Shown here in pieces: positions 1 through 7,615 of a stretch of DNA of 64,000 nt. Within the stretch, counting starts at the first letter, position 1. Each line of letters opens with the position of its first letter. The translations under genes were made by a program, and so were the position numbers. The notes beneath the pieces were generated by a model. It saw only the letters and a list, made by a program, of their open reading frames with translations, searched no databases and was not told the origin of the DNA. The DNA comes from Actinacidiphila alni (lineage in GTDB: Bacteria > Actinomycetota > Actinomycetes > Streptomycetales > Streptomycetaceae), in the NCBI RefSeq assembly GCF_900112845.1, contig NZ_FONG01000005.1, positions 1-64,000 on the forward strand, in the 5' to 3' direction.

Positions 1-103
1 TTGAGGGGTTAAGGCTCCCAGTAGACGACTGGGTTGATAGGCCAGATGTGGAAGCCCTGTGAGGGGTGGAGCTGACTGGTACTAATAGGCCGAGGGCTTG
101 TCC
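1..103 (+). rRNA. 23S rRNA, 3' end (partial)
   Basis: The first bases match the well conserved 3' end of actinobacterial 23S rRNA, including the GGTACTAATAGGCCGAGG stretch that closes the molecule. The gene starts outside the window. The mature end is placed near 103 by analogy and could be off by several bases. It is followed by a spacer of about 80 bases and then 5S rRNA, the usual 16S-23S-5S order. Confidence 0.93.
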
Positions 104-181
104 ATTGTTGCTCGCGTTCACTGTGTGGTTCTGAAACAACCAGCCCACCTGTCCCCTTGGGGCGGGTGTGTGTTTCATGGT

Positions 182-299
182 GTTTCGGTGGTCATAGCGT
201 GAGGGAAACGCCCGGTTACATTCCGAACCCGGAAGCTAAGCCTTTCAGCGCCGATGGTACTGCAGAGGGGACTCTGTGGGAGAGTAGGACACCGCCGAA
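182..299 (+). rRNA. 5S rRNA
   Basis: The sequence begins GTTTCGGTGGTCATAGCG and ends near GGACACCGCCGAAC. These ends are complementary and form helix I of 5S rRNA, and the CCGAACCCGGAAGCTAAGCC core is typical of Streptomyces 5S. The length of about 118 bases is normal. The gene is complete and is followed by a strong terminator hairpin. Confidence 0.96.
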
Positions 300-310
300 C
301 AATTCTTGTC

Positions 311-354
311 AGAGGCCCGGCCTCGGATCTTCAGGGATCCGGGACCGGGCCTCT
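311..354 (+). terminator. Terminator of the rRNA operon
   Basis: AGAGGCCCGG at 311-320 pairs perfectly with CCGGGCCTCT at 345-354, with a further weak stem (GGATC) inside the loop. A short T-run follows. Its place right after 5S rRNA makes it the likely intrinsic terminator of the rRNA operon. Confidence 0.85.
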
Positions 355-386
355 TTCGTATGTCCGCGTCCGTTTACAGTGGACGC

Positions 387-1034
387 ATGCGGTACGACCT
401 GGTCATCTTTGACAACGACGGCGTCCTGGTGGACAGCGAGCCGGTATCGAATCGGATTCTCGCCGGGTATCTCACGGAGCTGGGGCACCCCACGACGTTC
501 GAGGACTCGGTGCGGGACTACATGGGGGCCGCGCTGCACCGGGTGCACGACGTGGTGTGGGAGCGGTCGGGGGAGCGGCTGCCGGCGGACTTCGACGAGG
601 CGTTCCAGGCGCGGGTGTTCGCGGCGTTCGAGCGGGACCTGGAGCCGGTGGCCGGGGTCGCCGAGGTGCTGGACGGGCTGACGGCCGCGGGTGTGCCGTA
701 CTGCCTGGCGTCGTCGGGGAGCCATGAGCGGATCCGGGTGGCGCTGCGGACGACCGGGCTGTACGGGCGGTTCGGGGAGGAGCGGATCTTCTCGTCGCAG
801 GACGTGGGGCGGGGGAAGCCGGCGCCGGATCTGTTTCTGCACGCGGCGGCCGTGATGGGGGTGGACCCCGCGAGGTGCGCCGTCGTCGAGGACAGTCCGC
901 TCGGTGTGCGGGCGGCGGTCGCGGCGGGGATGGACGTGTACGCGTTCACGACGATGACGCCGGCGGAGAAGGTCGCGGACGCGACGGCGCTGTTCAGCGT
1001 GATGAAGGACCTGCCGGAGCTGCTCGCGGGGTAG
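387..1034 (+). CDS. HAD-superfamily phosphatase/phosphoglucomutase-like hydrolase
   Basis: A 215-residue haloacid dehalogenase-like hydrolase. Motif I, FDNDGVLVDSE, lies near the N terminus and has the two aspartates of the family. Motif II is in CLASSGS, motif III is the lysine in VGRGKPAPDLF, and motif IV is in VVEDSPLGVRAA. The helical cap between motifs I and II resembles the beta-phosphoglucomutase/GPH subgroup, so a small phosphosugar substrate is likely but not shown. The ATG at 387 is preferred because the protein then begins directly before motif I; in-frame ATG 360 and TTG 306 would extend it into the rRNA terminator region. It stands alone between the rRNA operon and the MFS gene. 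Confidence 0.85.
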   Translation: MRYDLVIFDNDGVLVDSEPVSNRILAGYLTELGHPTTFEDSVRDYMGAALHRVHDVVWERSGERLPADFDEAFQARVFAAFERDLEPVAGVAEVLDGLTAAGVPYCLASSGSHERIRVALRTTGLYGRFGEERIFSSQDVGRGKPAPDLFLHAAAVMGVDPARCAVVEDSPLGVRAAVAAGMDVYAFTTMTPAEKVADATALFSVMKDLPELLAG

Positions 1035-1061
1035 CGTCGGACCGCGGGTGGAGGCGGGTGA

Positions 1062-1073
1062 TCACAATTGTGA
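1062..1073. promoter_or_regulatory. Palindrome TCACAATTGTGA upstream of the MFS gene
   Basis: A perfect 12-bp palindrome lies 48 bases before the MFS start and just after the HAD gene. The surrounding bases are very GC-rich, so the AT-containing centre stands out. It has the look of a dimeric repressor site. No regulator gene is adjacent, so its partner is unknown. Confidence 0.5.
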
Positions 1074-1121
1074 CCCCCGCCACCTACTCATCCGTAGCTT
1101 CCGCGTTTACGCTGCTCGCTC

Positions 1122-2369
1122 ATGGACCCTGCCGCCGCGCCGACACCCGCGCAGACGACCAAGTACCGGCAGCCGGACGACCGGCTGCGGCACGGCCGGG
1201 CCGCGCTCGCCGTCAGTTTCTTCACGCAGGGCGCGCTGTTCGCGTTGCTGGTGACGCGTATTCCGGCGATCCAGGACCGGTACGGGATCAGCGACGGGCT
1301 GCTGCCGGTGTTCCTGGCGGCCGTGCCGATCCTCGCGGGCGGCGGCAGTATCGCGACCGAGCAGATCGTCAAGCGGGTCCGGCCGAGCGTGGTGCTGCGC
1401 TGGGTGCAGCCGGTGGTGGCGGTGGTTCTGCTGCTGCTCGGCGCGGGGGACCAGCTATGGGTGGCGGCGGTGACGCTGGCGCTGTTCGGGGTGTGCGTGG
1501 GCGGCCTGGACGCGTCGATGAACATGCTCGGGGTGAGCCTCCAGCACACCTACCGGCGCAGCATCATGCTCGGCTTCCACGCGTCGTACAGCCTGGGCGG
1601 GATCGTCGGGGCGTCGCTGGCGTGGTCGGGGGCGCACTGGCATGTGTCGCTGGTGGCGCTGTACGGGCCGGCGGTGGCGGTGCTGATCCCGCTGACGCTG
1701 GTGGCGAGCCGGTGGTACGCCGACCAGGAGCAGCCGGCGGTCGAAACAGCGGATGAGGGCGGCCGGCAGACGGTCGTGATGCGGATGCTGATGCCGCTGT
1801 GCCTGGTGATGGCGTTCGCGTACATCGGTGACTCGACGGTCTCCAACTGGAGCGCGAAGTACCTCCAGGACACCCTGCACAGCTCGGAGCAGCTGTCGAC
1901 CGTGCCGTACGCCGTGTACATGGTGACGACGCTGATCGGCAGGTCCGTGGGCGACTTCGGGGTGCGGCGGTACGGTGCCGCGCCCGTCGTGCGGCTGGGG
2001 ACGGTGGTGGCGATGGCGGGGTTCGCGGTGGTGGCGGCGGCGCCCGGGGCGTGGGTGGGGATGCTGGGGTTCACGCTGCTGGGGCTCGGGCTGTGCGTGA
2101 TCGTGCCGCAGACGTTCGCGGCGGCCGGGCGGATGTTCCCGGGGGACTCGGACGCGGCGATCGCGCGGCTGAACATCTTCAACTACGTGGGTTTCCTGGT
2201 CGGCTCCCCGCTGGTGGGCGCGCTCGGTGACGTGTGGAGCTACCGCGGTGCCATGCTCGTACCGATGCTGCTGGTGGGGGCGACCCTGCTGTACGCCAGG
2301 TCTTTCGAGGCGGGGCCCGCCGGGTACGGTGTCGGCCATGAGCGGCAGCGCACGGTTGATGTGGGATGA
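1122..2369 (+). CDS. MFS transporter
   Basis: A 415-residue protein with about twelve hydrophobic segments and the size and loop pattern of the major facilitator superfamily. The first half has the typical segment ending RIPAIQDRYGISDG. The second half starts after a hydrophilic loop near residues 200-225. It resembles the FucP-like/drug-efflux group often annotated only as MFS transporter in Streptomyces; the substrate cannot be read from the sequence. The start at ATG 1122 lacks a clear ribosome binding site. The 3' end overlaps the start of the deacetylase gene by 32 bases, suggesting co-transcription. Confidence 0.85.
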   Translation: MDPAAAPTPAQTTKYRQPDDRLRHGRAALAVSFFTQGALFALLVTRIPAIQDRYGISDGLLPVFLAAVPILAGGGSIATEQIVKRVRPSVVLRWVQPVVAVVLLLLGAGDQLWVAAVTLALFGVCVGGLDASMNMLGVSLQHTYRRSIMLGFHASYSLGGIVGASLAWSGAHWHVSLVALYGPAVAVLIPLTLVASRWYADQEQPAVETADEGGRQTVVMRMLMPLCLVMAFAYIGDSTVSNWSAKYLQDTLHSSEQLSTVPYAVYMVTTLIGRSVGDFGVRRYGAAPVVRLGTVVAMAGFAVVAAAPGAWVGMLGFTLLGLGLCVIVPQTFAAAGRMFPGDSDAAIARLNIFNYVGFLVGSPLVGALGDVWSYRGAMLVPMLLVGATLLYARSFEAGPAGYGVGHERQRTVDVG

Positions 2370-3519
2370 GCAGGTAACCAAGTACGACTTCGGCCCGGGG
2401 CATCCGATGGACCCGGTGCGGCTGTCGCTCACGCGGGGCCTGGTACGGGCGTTCGGGCTCGACCGGGAGCTGTCGGTGGTGGCGGCGCCGCCCGCGGGGG
2501 ATTCGACGCTGGCGCTGGTGCACCGCCCGGATTATGTGGCGGCGGTGCGGGCGGTGTCGCAGGACCCGGGCGCGGCGGGGGCGGCGTATCTGTCGTACGG
2601 GATCGGCAGTGACGACAATCCGGCGTTCGCGGGGATGCACGAGGCGTCGGCGCTGATCGCGGGGCAGTCGGTGGGCGCGGCCGAGGCGGTGTGGGGCGGC
2701 GAGGCACTGCACGCGGTGAATTTCGCGGGCGGGCTGCACCATGCGATGCCGGGTGCGGCGGCGGGTTTCTGCGTCTACAACGACGCGGCGCTCGCGGTGG
2801 CGCGGCTGCTGGAGCTGGGCGCGGAGCGGGTGGTGTACGTCGATGTGGACGTGCACCACGGGGACGGTGTGCAGACGGCGTTCTGGGACGATCCGCGGGT
2901 GCTGACGATCTCGTTGCACGAGCATCCGCGGACGCTGTTCCCGCAGACGGGCTGGCCGGAGGAGACGGGCGGTGCGGACGCGGAGGGCGGCGCGGTGAAC
3001 GTGGCGCTGCCGGCCGGGACGGGGGACGCGGGCTGGCTGCGGGCCTTCCACGCGGTGGTGCCGGAGCTGGTGGCGGCCTTCCGGCCGCAGGTGCTGGTGT
3101 CGCAGCACGGCGCCGACACCCATTTCGAGGATCCGCTGGCGCATCTGGCGGTGTCGCTGGACGCGCAGCGGGCGGTCGCCGAGGCGTGCCACGCGCTGGC
3201 GCACGAGCACGCCGGGGGGCGCTGGGTGGCGCTCGGCGGCGGCGGTTACGCGGTGCACGACGTGGTGCCGCGCACCTGGACGCACCTGGTGGCGATCGCG
3301 GCGGGCGCCCCGCTGGCGCCGGAGTCGCTGGTGCCGGAGGAGTGGCGGCACGAGGTGTACGCGCGCACGAGGCAGACGGCGCCGCAGCGGATGACGGACG
3401 GCCGCCGGCCGGAGTACCAGGACTTCGCGGAGGCCGGGTACGACCCGGCGGACCGGCTGGACCAGGCGGTGATCGCGACGCGGCGCGCGGTGTTCCCGCT
3501 GCACGGTCTGCTGCCGTAG
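2338..3519 (+). CDS. acuC: AcuC-like acetoin utilisation protein / class II-type histone deacetylase family
   Basis: A 393-residue zinc-dependent deacetylase of the arginase/deacetylase fold. Visible family motifs are the HHAMPGAAAGFCVYND region, the VDVDVHHGDGVQ metal-ligand segment, and the C-terminal GGGGYAVHDVVPR. In Bacillus, AcuC deacetylates and so activates acetyl-CoA synthetase; the family also includes acetylpolyamine hydrolases, so the substrate here is inferred. The start is ATG 2338, inside the MFS gene; ATG 2359 is an alternative seven codons later. The coding region ends in a run of GCCGTA hexamers, of which the first in-frame TAG is the stop. Confidence 0.85.
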   Translation: MSGSARLMWDEQVTKYDFGPGHPMDPVRLSLTRGLVRAFGLDRELSVVAAPPAGDSTLALVHRPDYVAAVRAVSQDPGAAGAAYLSYGIGSDDNPAFAGMHEASALIAGQSVGAAEAVWGGEALHAVNFAGGLHHAMPGAAAGFCVYNDAALAVARLLELGAERVVYVDVDVHHGDGVQTAFWDDPRVLTISLHEHPRTLFPQTGWPEETGGADAEGGAVNVALPAGTGDAGWLRAFHAVVPELVAAFRPQVLVSQHGADTHFEDPLAHLAVSLDAQRAVAEACHALAHEHAGGRWVALGGGGYAVHDVVPRTWTHLVAIAAGAPLAPESLVPEEWRHEVYARTRQTAPQRMTDGRRPEYQDFAEAGYDPADRLDQAVIATRRAVFPLHGLLP

Positions 3520-3567
3520 CCGTAGCCGTAGCCGTAGCCGTGTACGCGTAACACGTACGTGTGCGTA
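3514..3567. repeat. GCCGTA hexamer run and palindrome after acuC
   Basis: About four tandem GCCGTA units begin at the acuC stop codon and run to about 3538. They are followed by ACACGTACGTGT at 3551-3562, a perfect 12-bp palindrome, flanked by TACGC (3543-3547) and GCGTA (3563-3567). The hexamer run looks like slippage-prone simple repeat. The palindrome could be an operator for the next gene or a weak transcription end signal. Confidence 0.55.
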
Positions 3568-3662
3568 CCGTCCGCAGGGCTGTGCCACTGATCACTCTCC
3601 CGGGGCGTTTTCGGTGGTTTGCTCCCCCGTGGGCGAGTTGGGTCGGCAGGATCGGCGGGGTG

Positions 3663-4493
3663 GTGAGTGTCGGCGCGCTGCGCGCGCATCTGGTGGCGGC
3701 CGGGCTGGCGGGACGGGTGTCGACTTCCCGGGAGAAGAGCCTGCACAGTTATCGGCTGTTCGCGGCGCGCGATCCGCGCCAGACGCTGGGGCTCGATCCG
3801 GAAGGCGTCTGGGACGCGGACGAGTTGCTGAAACTCATGGCGGACCGGTGCGGTGTTTCGCCGGATCCGGGGCAGACGTCCGGGCAGGACGTGATCGATC
3901 CGGACTGTACGGTCGCGGCGCTGGACGCTTTCGCCGAGCGCCTCGGCCGCGCGGCGCAGGACCGGATTCCGGTTCTTCTCGGCACGGGGCATCCGCACCG
4001 CCTGCTCGGCTTCTACGCTTCTTTGGCCGCGGCGCTGTCCGCGGCGGGTTGTGTGGTCCTCACCCCTGCGTACGGCGGCTACGTCGATATGCCGACGCGC
4101 TTCGGGGTACGCCGTCACAATCTTTGGTACGTGGGGGGCGTCGCGGTGGTGCGTCCGGCGCCCGGTGCGGGGGGTGCGGCAGAGGCTGCGGAGGCCCTGG
4201 GAACGGGCGCGCACACCCACTCTCCGCTGCCGGTCAGGGCCGCTCTCGCGGCGGCCGCCGAGCACGGCGGGGTGCTGCCGCGACTGGTGGTCGGGGACCA
4301 CGGATTCGTGTGCGGGGCAGGGCAGTTGGGGATCGAGGCGATCGGTCTCGCGGACTCCGACGACCCCGCGGTGTTCGTCGCGGAAGCGGAGGGAAGTGTG
4401 TCCGTGGCGGTGCCGCTGGATGACACCGTACGGTCCGATTACTACCGTCCGCTTACTCGCTACGTACTCAATCGGGCGTGGTTGTCACAGTAG
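3663..4493 (+). CDS. Streptomyces-conserved protein, usually annotated phosphatase
   Basis: About 276 residues, recognised as the protein that follows acuC and precedes the small excisionase-like gene in Streptomyces genomes, where it is commonly labelled phosphatase. Conserved-looking stretches are VLLGTGHPHRLLGFYASLA, a GAHTHSPLPVR segment, VVGDHGFVCGAGQLG and the C-terminal RSDYYRPLTRYVLN. The several histidines and aspartates would fit a metal-dependent hydrolase, but I cannot name the activity. GTG 3663 is chosen because homologues begin near SVGALRAHL; GTG 3660 is equally possible. Upstream in-frame codons to 3561 cover the palindrome and are unlikely to be coding. Confidence 0.7.
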   Translation: MSVGALRAHLVAAGLAGRVSTSREKSLHSYRLFAARDPRQTLGLDPEGVWDADELLKLMADRCGVSPDPGQTSGQDVIDPDCTVAALDAFAERLGRAAQDRIPVLLGTGHPHRLLGFYASLAAALSAAGCVVLTPAYGGYVDMPTRFGVRRHNLWYVGGVAVVRPAPGAGGAAEAAEALGTGAHTHSPLPVRAALAAAAEHGGVLPRLVVGDHGFVCGAGQLGIEAIGLADSDDPAVFVAEAEGSVSVAVPLDDTVRSDYYRPLTRYVLNRAWLSQ

Positions 4494-4496
4494 TCA
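4485..4496. promoter_or_regulatory. BldD-box-like inverted repeat upstream of bdtA
   Basis: TCAC-AGTA-GTCA fits TNAC-N4-GTNA, one base shorter in the spacer than the published BldD consensus TNAC-N5-GTNA as I recall it. It overlaps the stop codon of the preceding gene and lies about 125 bases before bdtA. The same N4 arrangement occurs upstream of bldN. BldD control of bdtA and bldN is described in S. coelicolor; that these particular sites are bound is inference. Confidence 0.35.
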
Positions 4497-4621
4497 ATCA
4501 TTGGCAACTCCTCTTCCCCACTTGCATCATGCGCCCCTAATCTGGGGGAGAGCGCACCTGACCGTTGGAGTCGCCGGAGGGGAAGCCGGTGGCCGTCAGG
4601 TGCGGAAGGTTCAGGTGTGTC

Positions 4622-4843
4622 ATGGCTTCAAGCGAAACCAGGCCTCTCAACGAGGTCGTGTTCCTTACCGTGGCAGAGGTTGCCTCGGTGATGCGCGTGT
4701 CCAAGATGACGGTGTACCGCCTGGTGCACTCCGGTCATCTGCCGGCGATCCGGGTGGGGAGGTCGTTCCGGGTTCCGGAGCAGGCCGTCCACGACTACCT
4801 GCGCGAGTCCTATGTGGGGGTGGGGGTGGCGGAATCTGCCTGA
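4622..4843 (+). CDS. bdtA: Excisionase/BldC-like small helix-turn-helix regulator (BdtA-type)
   Basis: A 73-residue DNA-binding protein. FLTVAEVASVMRVSKMTVYRL is an excisionase/MerR-like winged helix-turn-helix, and the wing follows in PAIRVGRSFRVPEQAVHDYL. Sequence and position next to acuC, the phosphatase-like gene and the bldN/rsbN region match S. coelicolor bdtA (BldD target A), from memory. The likely role is a small developmental transcription factor of the BldC kind. ATG 4622 is the start; the short upstream extension to 4565 is not conserved-looking. A purine-rich GGTTCAGGTGTG precedes it, so the ribosome binding site is weak. Confidence 0.82.
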   Translation: MASSETRPLNEVVFLTVAEVASVMRVSKMTVYRLVHSGHLPAIRVGRSFRVPEQAVHDYLRESYVGVGVAESA

Positions 4844-4980
4844 TCTCGCCCGTCGAGGGCTGCTGACCGTCTGCGTGGGCCTCGGTTTATGCTCGTCCGC
4901 CTCGGGCGGGTAGGCTTGGCCGACGTAGGTCGTGTGGGCTCGGACGCCCCGCACCGAGTGAAAACGAAGCGAGGGTAGTC

Positions 4981-5079
4981 GTGGGCTCTGTCATCAAGAA
5001 GCGGCGTAAGCGTATGGCCAAGAAGAAGCACCGCAAGCTGCTGAAGCGGACGCGTGTTCAGCGCCGCAACAAGAAGTAA
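4981..5079 (+). CDS. 32-residue AURKAIP1/COX24-domain protein
   Basis: A tiny, extremely basic protein ([20 protein letters not shown], then a lysine/arginine-rich tail). It belongs to the AURKAIP1/COX24-domain family that is nearly universal in Actinobacteria. Homologues in mycobacteria are ribosome-associated proteins of the bS22 type, so a structural role in the ribosome is likely. The GTG start at 4981 has a good GAGGG ribosome binding site seven bases ahead, and a hairpin terminator follows at 5109-5144. It falls below usual ORF length cut-offs and is easily missed. Confidence 0.92.
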   Translation: MGSVIKKRRKRMAKKKHRKLLKRTRVQRRNKK

Positions 5080-5108
5080 GCGACATACGCGCGGTACGCC
5101 GCTCTTCC

Positions 5109-5144
5109 TGCCCCCTCCACCGCCCGCAGGCGGCGGAGGGGGCA
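5109..5144 (+). terminator. Hairpin terminator after the AURKAIP1-domain gene
   Basis: A 16-base arm at 5109-5124 pairs with 5129-5144 with a single mismatch and a CGCA loop. No U-run follows, as is common for Streptomyces hairpin terminators. Confidence 0.75.
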
Positions 5145-5147
5145 GTG

Positions 5148-5208
5148 GCGTTTTCCGGGGCAGGTGTTTCCGGGGGCGGGTGTTTCCGGGGCGGGCGGTG
5201 TGTTTCCC
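5148..5208. repeat. Short tandem repeat upstream of the epimerase gene
   Basis: Three to four imperfect copies of a 16-18-base unit containing GTTTCCGGGGCGG lie between the terminator and the epimerase promoter region. They read as low-complexity spacer; no function is evident. Confidence 0.55.
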
Positions 5209-5282
5209 GCGCGGTGGCGTTTCACCATCGCGCAACAACGAACGGGTACGGTGCGTACATCCCCGTAGGAAGGCGCTGAACC

Positions 5283-6401
5283 GTGGGCAAGGTGGTACTC
5301 GTCACCGGAGCCGCGCGACCGTTGAGCGGCCGTTTCGTCCGGCGTATCCAGCGGGAGCCCGAGGTCGACCGGGTGATCGCCGTCGACGCGGTGCCGCCGC
5401 GGCACGAATTGGGCGCGGCGGAATTCGTCCGGGCCGACATCCGGCAGCCGATGATCGCGAAGGTCCTGGCGCAGACGTCGGTGGACACCGTGGTGCACCT
5501 GGACGTCAGCGCCACCACCACGATCGGCTCCGGCGGCCGGGCGCAGGTCAAGGAGACCAACGTCATCGGCACGATGCAGCTGCTCGGCGCGTGCCAGAAG
5601 GCGCCGACCGTACGGCGCCTTGTGGTGAAGTCGACCACCAGCGTGTACGGGGCCGCGCCGCGCGACCCGGCGGTGTTCACCGAGACGATGCCCGCGAAGT
5701 CGCTGCCGAGCGGCGGTTTCGCGAAGGACGCGGTCGAGGTCGAGGGGTACGTACGGGGCTTCGCGCGGCGCCGGCCGGACGTGGCGACGGCGGTGCTGCG
5801 GTTCGCGAACATCCTGGGGCCGCACGCGGACAGCCCGCTGGCGGAGTTCTTCGCGCTGCCGGTGCTGCCGACGGTGTTCGGCTACGACCCGCGGCTGCAG
5901 TTCGTGCACGAGGACGACGTCACCGAGGTACTGGTGCGGGCGTCGCTGGACGCGCGGCGCGGGACGCTCAACAGCGGCACGTTCAACATCGCGGGCGACG
6001 GGGTGCTGCTGCTGTCGCAGACGGCGCGGCGGCTGGGCAAGCCGACCGTGCCGGTGCTGCTGCCGGCCGTCACCTGGATCGGCCGCACCCTGCGGGCGGC
6101 GGGCGTCACCGACTTCTCCCGGGAGCAGATCAGGTTGCTCACGCACGGCAGGGTGGTGGACACCAGGCAAATGCGTGAGACGCTCGGTTTTGTACCGGAG
6201 TACACGACCGCCGGTACGTTCCACGACTTCGCCCGCAGTCGCGGGCCCGGGCTGCTGCCGCCGGAGCGGCTGGCGCAGGCCGTCGACCGCCTCACCGCGG
6301 CGGCGCTTCCGGCGCCCGCGCCCGAGTCCGTATCCGCGCCCGTATCCGTGCCCGTATCCGAATCCGCAGAAGGAGCCGGACCATGGCAGACGCCAAGGTG
6401 A
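5283..6401 (+). CDS. NAD-dependent epimerase/dehydratase family protein
   Basis: A 372-residue extended short-chain dehydrogenase. The N terminus VLVTGAARPLSGRFVRR is a modified Rossmann glycine motif, followed by DAVPPRHELG, a DIRQP segment and STTSVYGAAPRDP, the usual epimerase layout. The catalytic YxxxK pair is not clear: the region after STTSVYG reads GGFAKDAVE, so the usual tyrosine seems to be replaced. It may bind nucleotide without acting as an epimerase. GTG 5283 has a GTAGGAAGG ribosome binding site. The gene overlaps the acyltransferase by 19 bases and the pair is conserved beside bldN in Streptomyces, as I recall. The C terminus carries a repetitive Ser/Pro/Val tail. Confidence 0.8.
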   Translation: MGKVVLVTGAARPLSGRFVRRIQREPEVDRVIAVDAVPPRHELGAAEFVRADIRQPMIAKVLAQTSVDTVVHLDVSATTTIGSGGRAQVKETNVIGTMQLLGACQKAPTVRRLVVKSTTSVYGAAPRDPAVFTETMPAKSLPSGGFAKDAVEVEGYVRGFARRRPDVATAVLRFANILGPHADSPLAEFFALPVLPTVFGYDPRLQFVHEDDVTEVLVRASLDARRGTLNSGTFNIAGDGVLLLSQTARRLGKPTVPVLLPAVTWIGRTLRAAGVTDFSREQIRLLTHGRVVDTRQMRETLGFVPEYTTAGTFHDFARSRGPGLLPPERLAQAVDRLTAAALPAPAPESVSAPVSVPVSESAEGAGPWQTPR

Positions 6402-6480
6402 TCCCGTTCGACGAGGACTCGCGGGCGCGGCGCGCGGGTTCGGGCTCCGGCTCGGGTTCCGGTTCGGGCTCGGGCCGTTC
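6320..6480 (+). repeat. Low-complexity repeats at the epimerase/acyltransferase junction
   Basis: CCGTATCC-containing units (6325-6368) encode the Ser-Val-Pro tail of the epimerase. Further on, alternating GGYTCS triplets (about 6438-6478) encode a Gly-Ser run near the acyltransferase N terminus. Both are slippage-prone coding repeats in disordered termini. Confidence 0.6.
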
Positions 6481-7573
6481 GCGCGGCCGGGGCGCGGGGG
6501 CGCGCAAGTCCGACGGCAAGAGCGGCGGTACGGCGCCGCTGGCGGCCGTGCCCGAGGAGGGCGCGGCGGGCGGTGCCGAGGGCGCGGCGATCCCCGCACA
6601 GGGCGGCACGGGCCCGGAAGCGGAATCCGGCGCCGACGCGTCCGGCGCTTCCGCTTCGGCCGGTTCCGCTTCCTCGGCCGCCCCGGGTTCCGCCGCCGAC
6701 GTCCTCGGCCAGGTCGCCGAGCGGCTGCTCGGCGGGCACTGGGAGCGGAAGGTCGCCTCGGGCCTGTCCTTCCTGCGCCGCCGGGTCACCGGGGACTACG
6801 AGGTCGACGAGTTCGGGTACGACGCCGAGCTGACCGAGCAGGTGCTGATGTCGCTGCTGCGGCCGGTCTTCGACGGGTATTTCCGGGTCGAGGTCAAGGG
6901 CATCGAGAACATCCCCGCCGAGGGCGGGGCGCTGGTGGTGTCCAACCACTCGGGGACGCTGCCGATCGACGGTCTGATGACGCAGGTGGCCGTGCACGAC
7001 CACCATCCGGCCGGGCGGCACCTGCGGCTGCTCGCCGCGGATCTGGTCTTCATGCTGCCGGTGGTCAACGAACTGGCCCGCAAGGCCGGGCACACCCTGG
7101 CGTGCGCGGAGGACGCGGAGACGCTGCTGGAACGCGGCGAGGTCGTCGGGGTGATGCCGGAGGGCTTCAAGGGGCTCGGGAAGCCGTTCTCGGAGCGGTA
7201 CAAGCTCCAGCGGTTCGGGCGGGGCGGATTCGTCGCGACGGCGCTCAAGACGAAGGTGCCGATCATTCCGTGCTCGGTGGTGGGCGCGGAGGAGATCTAT
7301 CCGATGGTCGGGAATTCCCGCACCCTCGCCCGGGTGCTGGGTTTCCCGTATTTCCCCCTCACTCCGACCTTCCCCTGGCTCGGCCCTCTCGGTCTCGTCC
7401 CGCTCCCCACGAAGTGGACCATCCAATTCGGCGAGCCCATCCCCACCGACACCTATCCGCCCGAGGCGGCGGAGGACCCGATGCTGGTCTTCAACCTGAC
7501 CGACCAGGTCCGGGAGACGATTCAGCACACGCTCTACAAACTGCTGGTGGACCGGCGTTCGGTCTTCTTCTGA
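6383..7573 (+). CDS. Lysophospholipid/1-acylglycerol-3-phosphate acyltransferase family protein
   Basis: A 396-residue PlsC-type acyltransferase. The first 110 residues are a disordered Gly/Ser/Ala-rich extension. The catalytic domain follows, with VVSNHSGTLPIDG giving the NHx4D catalytic pair and GVMPEGFKGLGKPFSERYKL giving the glycerophosphate-binding motif. It should acylate a lysophospholipid or related acceptor at the membrane. The ATG at 6383 lies within the epimerase gene, with GAAGGAG ahead of it. Its last nine codons form one arm of a perfect hairpin whose loop contains the stop codon (see 7544-7601). It converges on rsbN. Confidence 0.85.
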   Translation: MADAKVIPFDEDSRARRAGSGSGSGSGSGSGRSRGRGAGARKSDGKSGGTAPLAAVPEEGAAGGAEGAAIPAQGGTGPEAESGADASGASASAGSASSAAPGSAADVLGQVAERLLGGHWERKVASGLSFLRRRVTGDYEVDEFGYDAELTEQVLMSLLRPVFDGYFRVEVKGIENIPAEGGALVVSNHSGTLPIDGLMTQVAVHDHHPAGRHLRLLAADLVFMLPVVNELARKAGHTLACAEDAETLLERGEVVGVMPEGFKGLGKPFSERYKLQRFGRGGFVATALKTKVPIIPCSVVGAEEIYPMVGNSRTLARVLGFPYFPLTPTFPWLGPLGLVPLPTKWTIQFGEPIPTDTYPPEAAEDPMLVFNLTDQVRETIQHTLYKLLVDRRSVFF

Positions 7574-7601
7574 CGAAGAAGACCGAACGCCGGTCCACCA
7601 G
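7544..7601. terminator. Perfect 27-bp inverted repeat, bidirectional terminator
   Basis: The arms 7544-7570 and 7575-7601 are perfectly complementary over 27 bases, with only TGAC between them. The first three loop bases are the TGA stop of the acyltransferase gene, so the left arm is entirely coding. The repeat lies between convergent genes (rsbN ends at 7616) and should terminate transcription from both sides. Confidence 0.88.
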
Positions 7602-7615
7602 GGAGCTGCTCCGCG

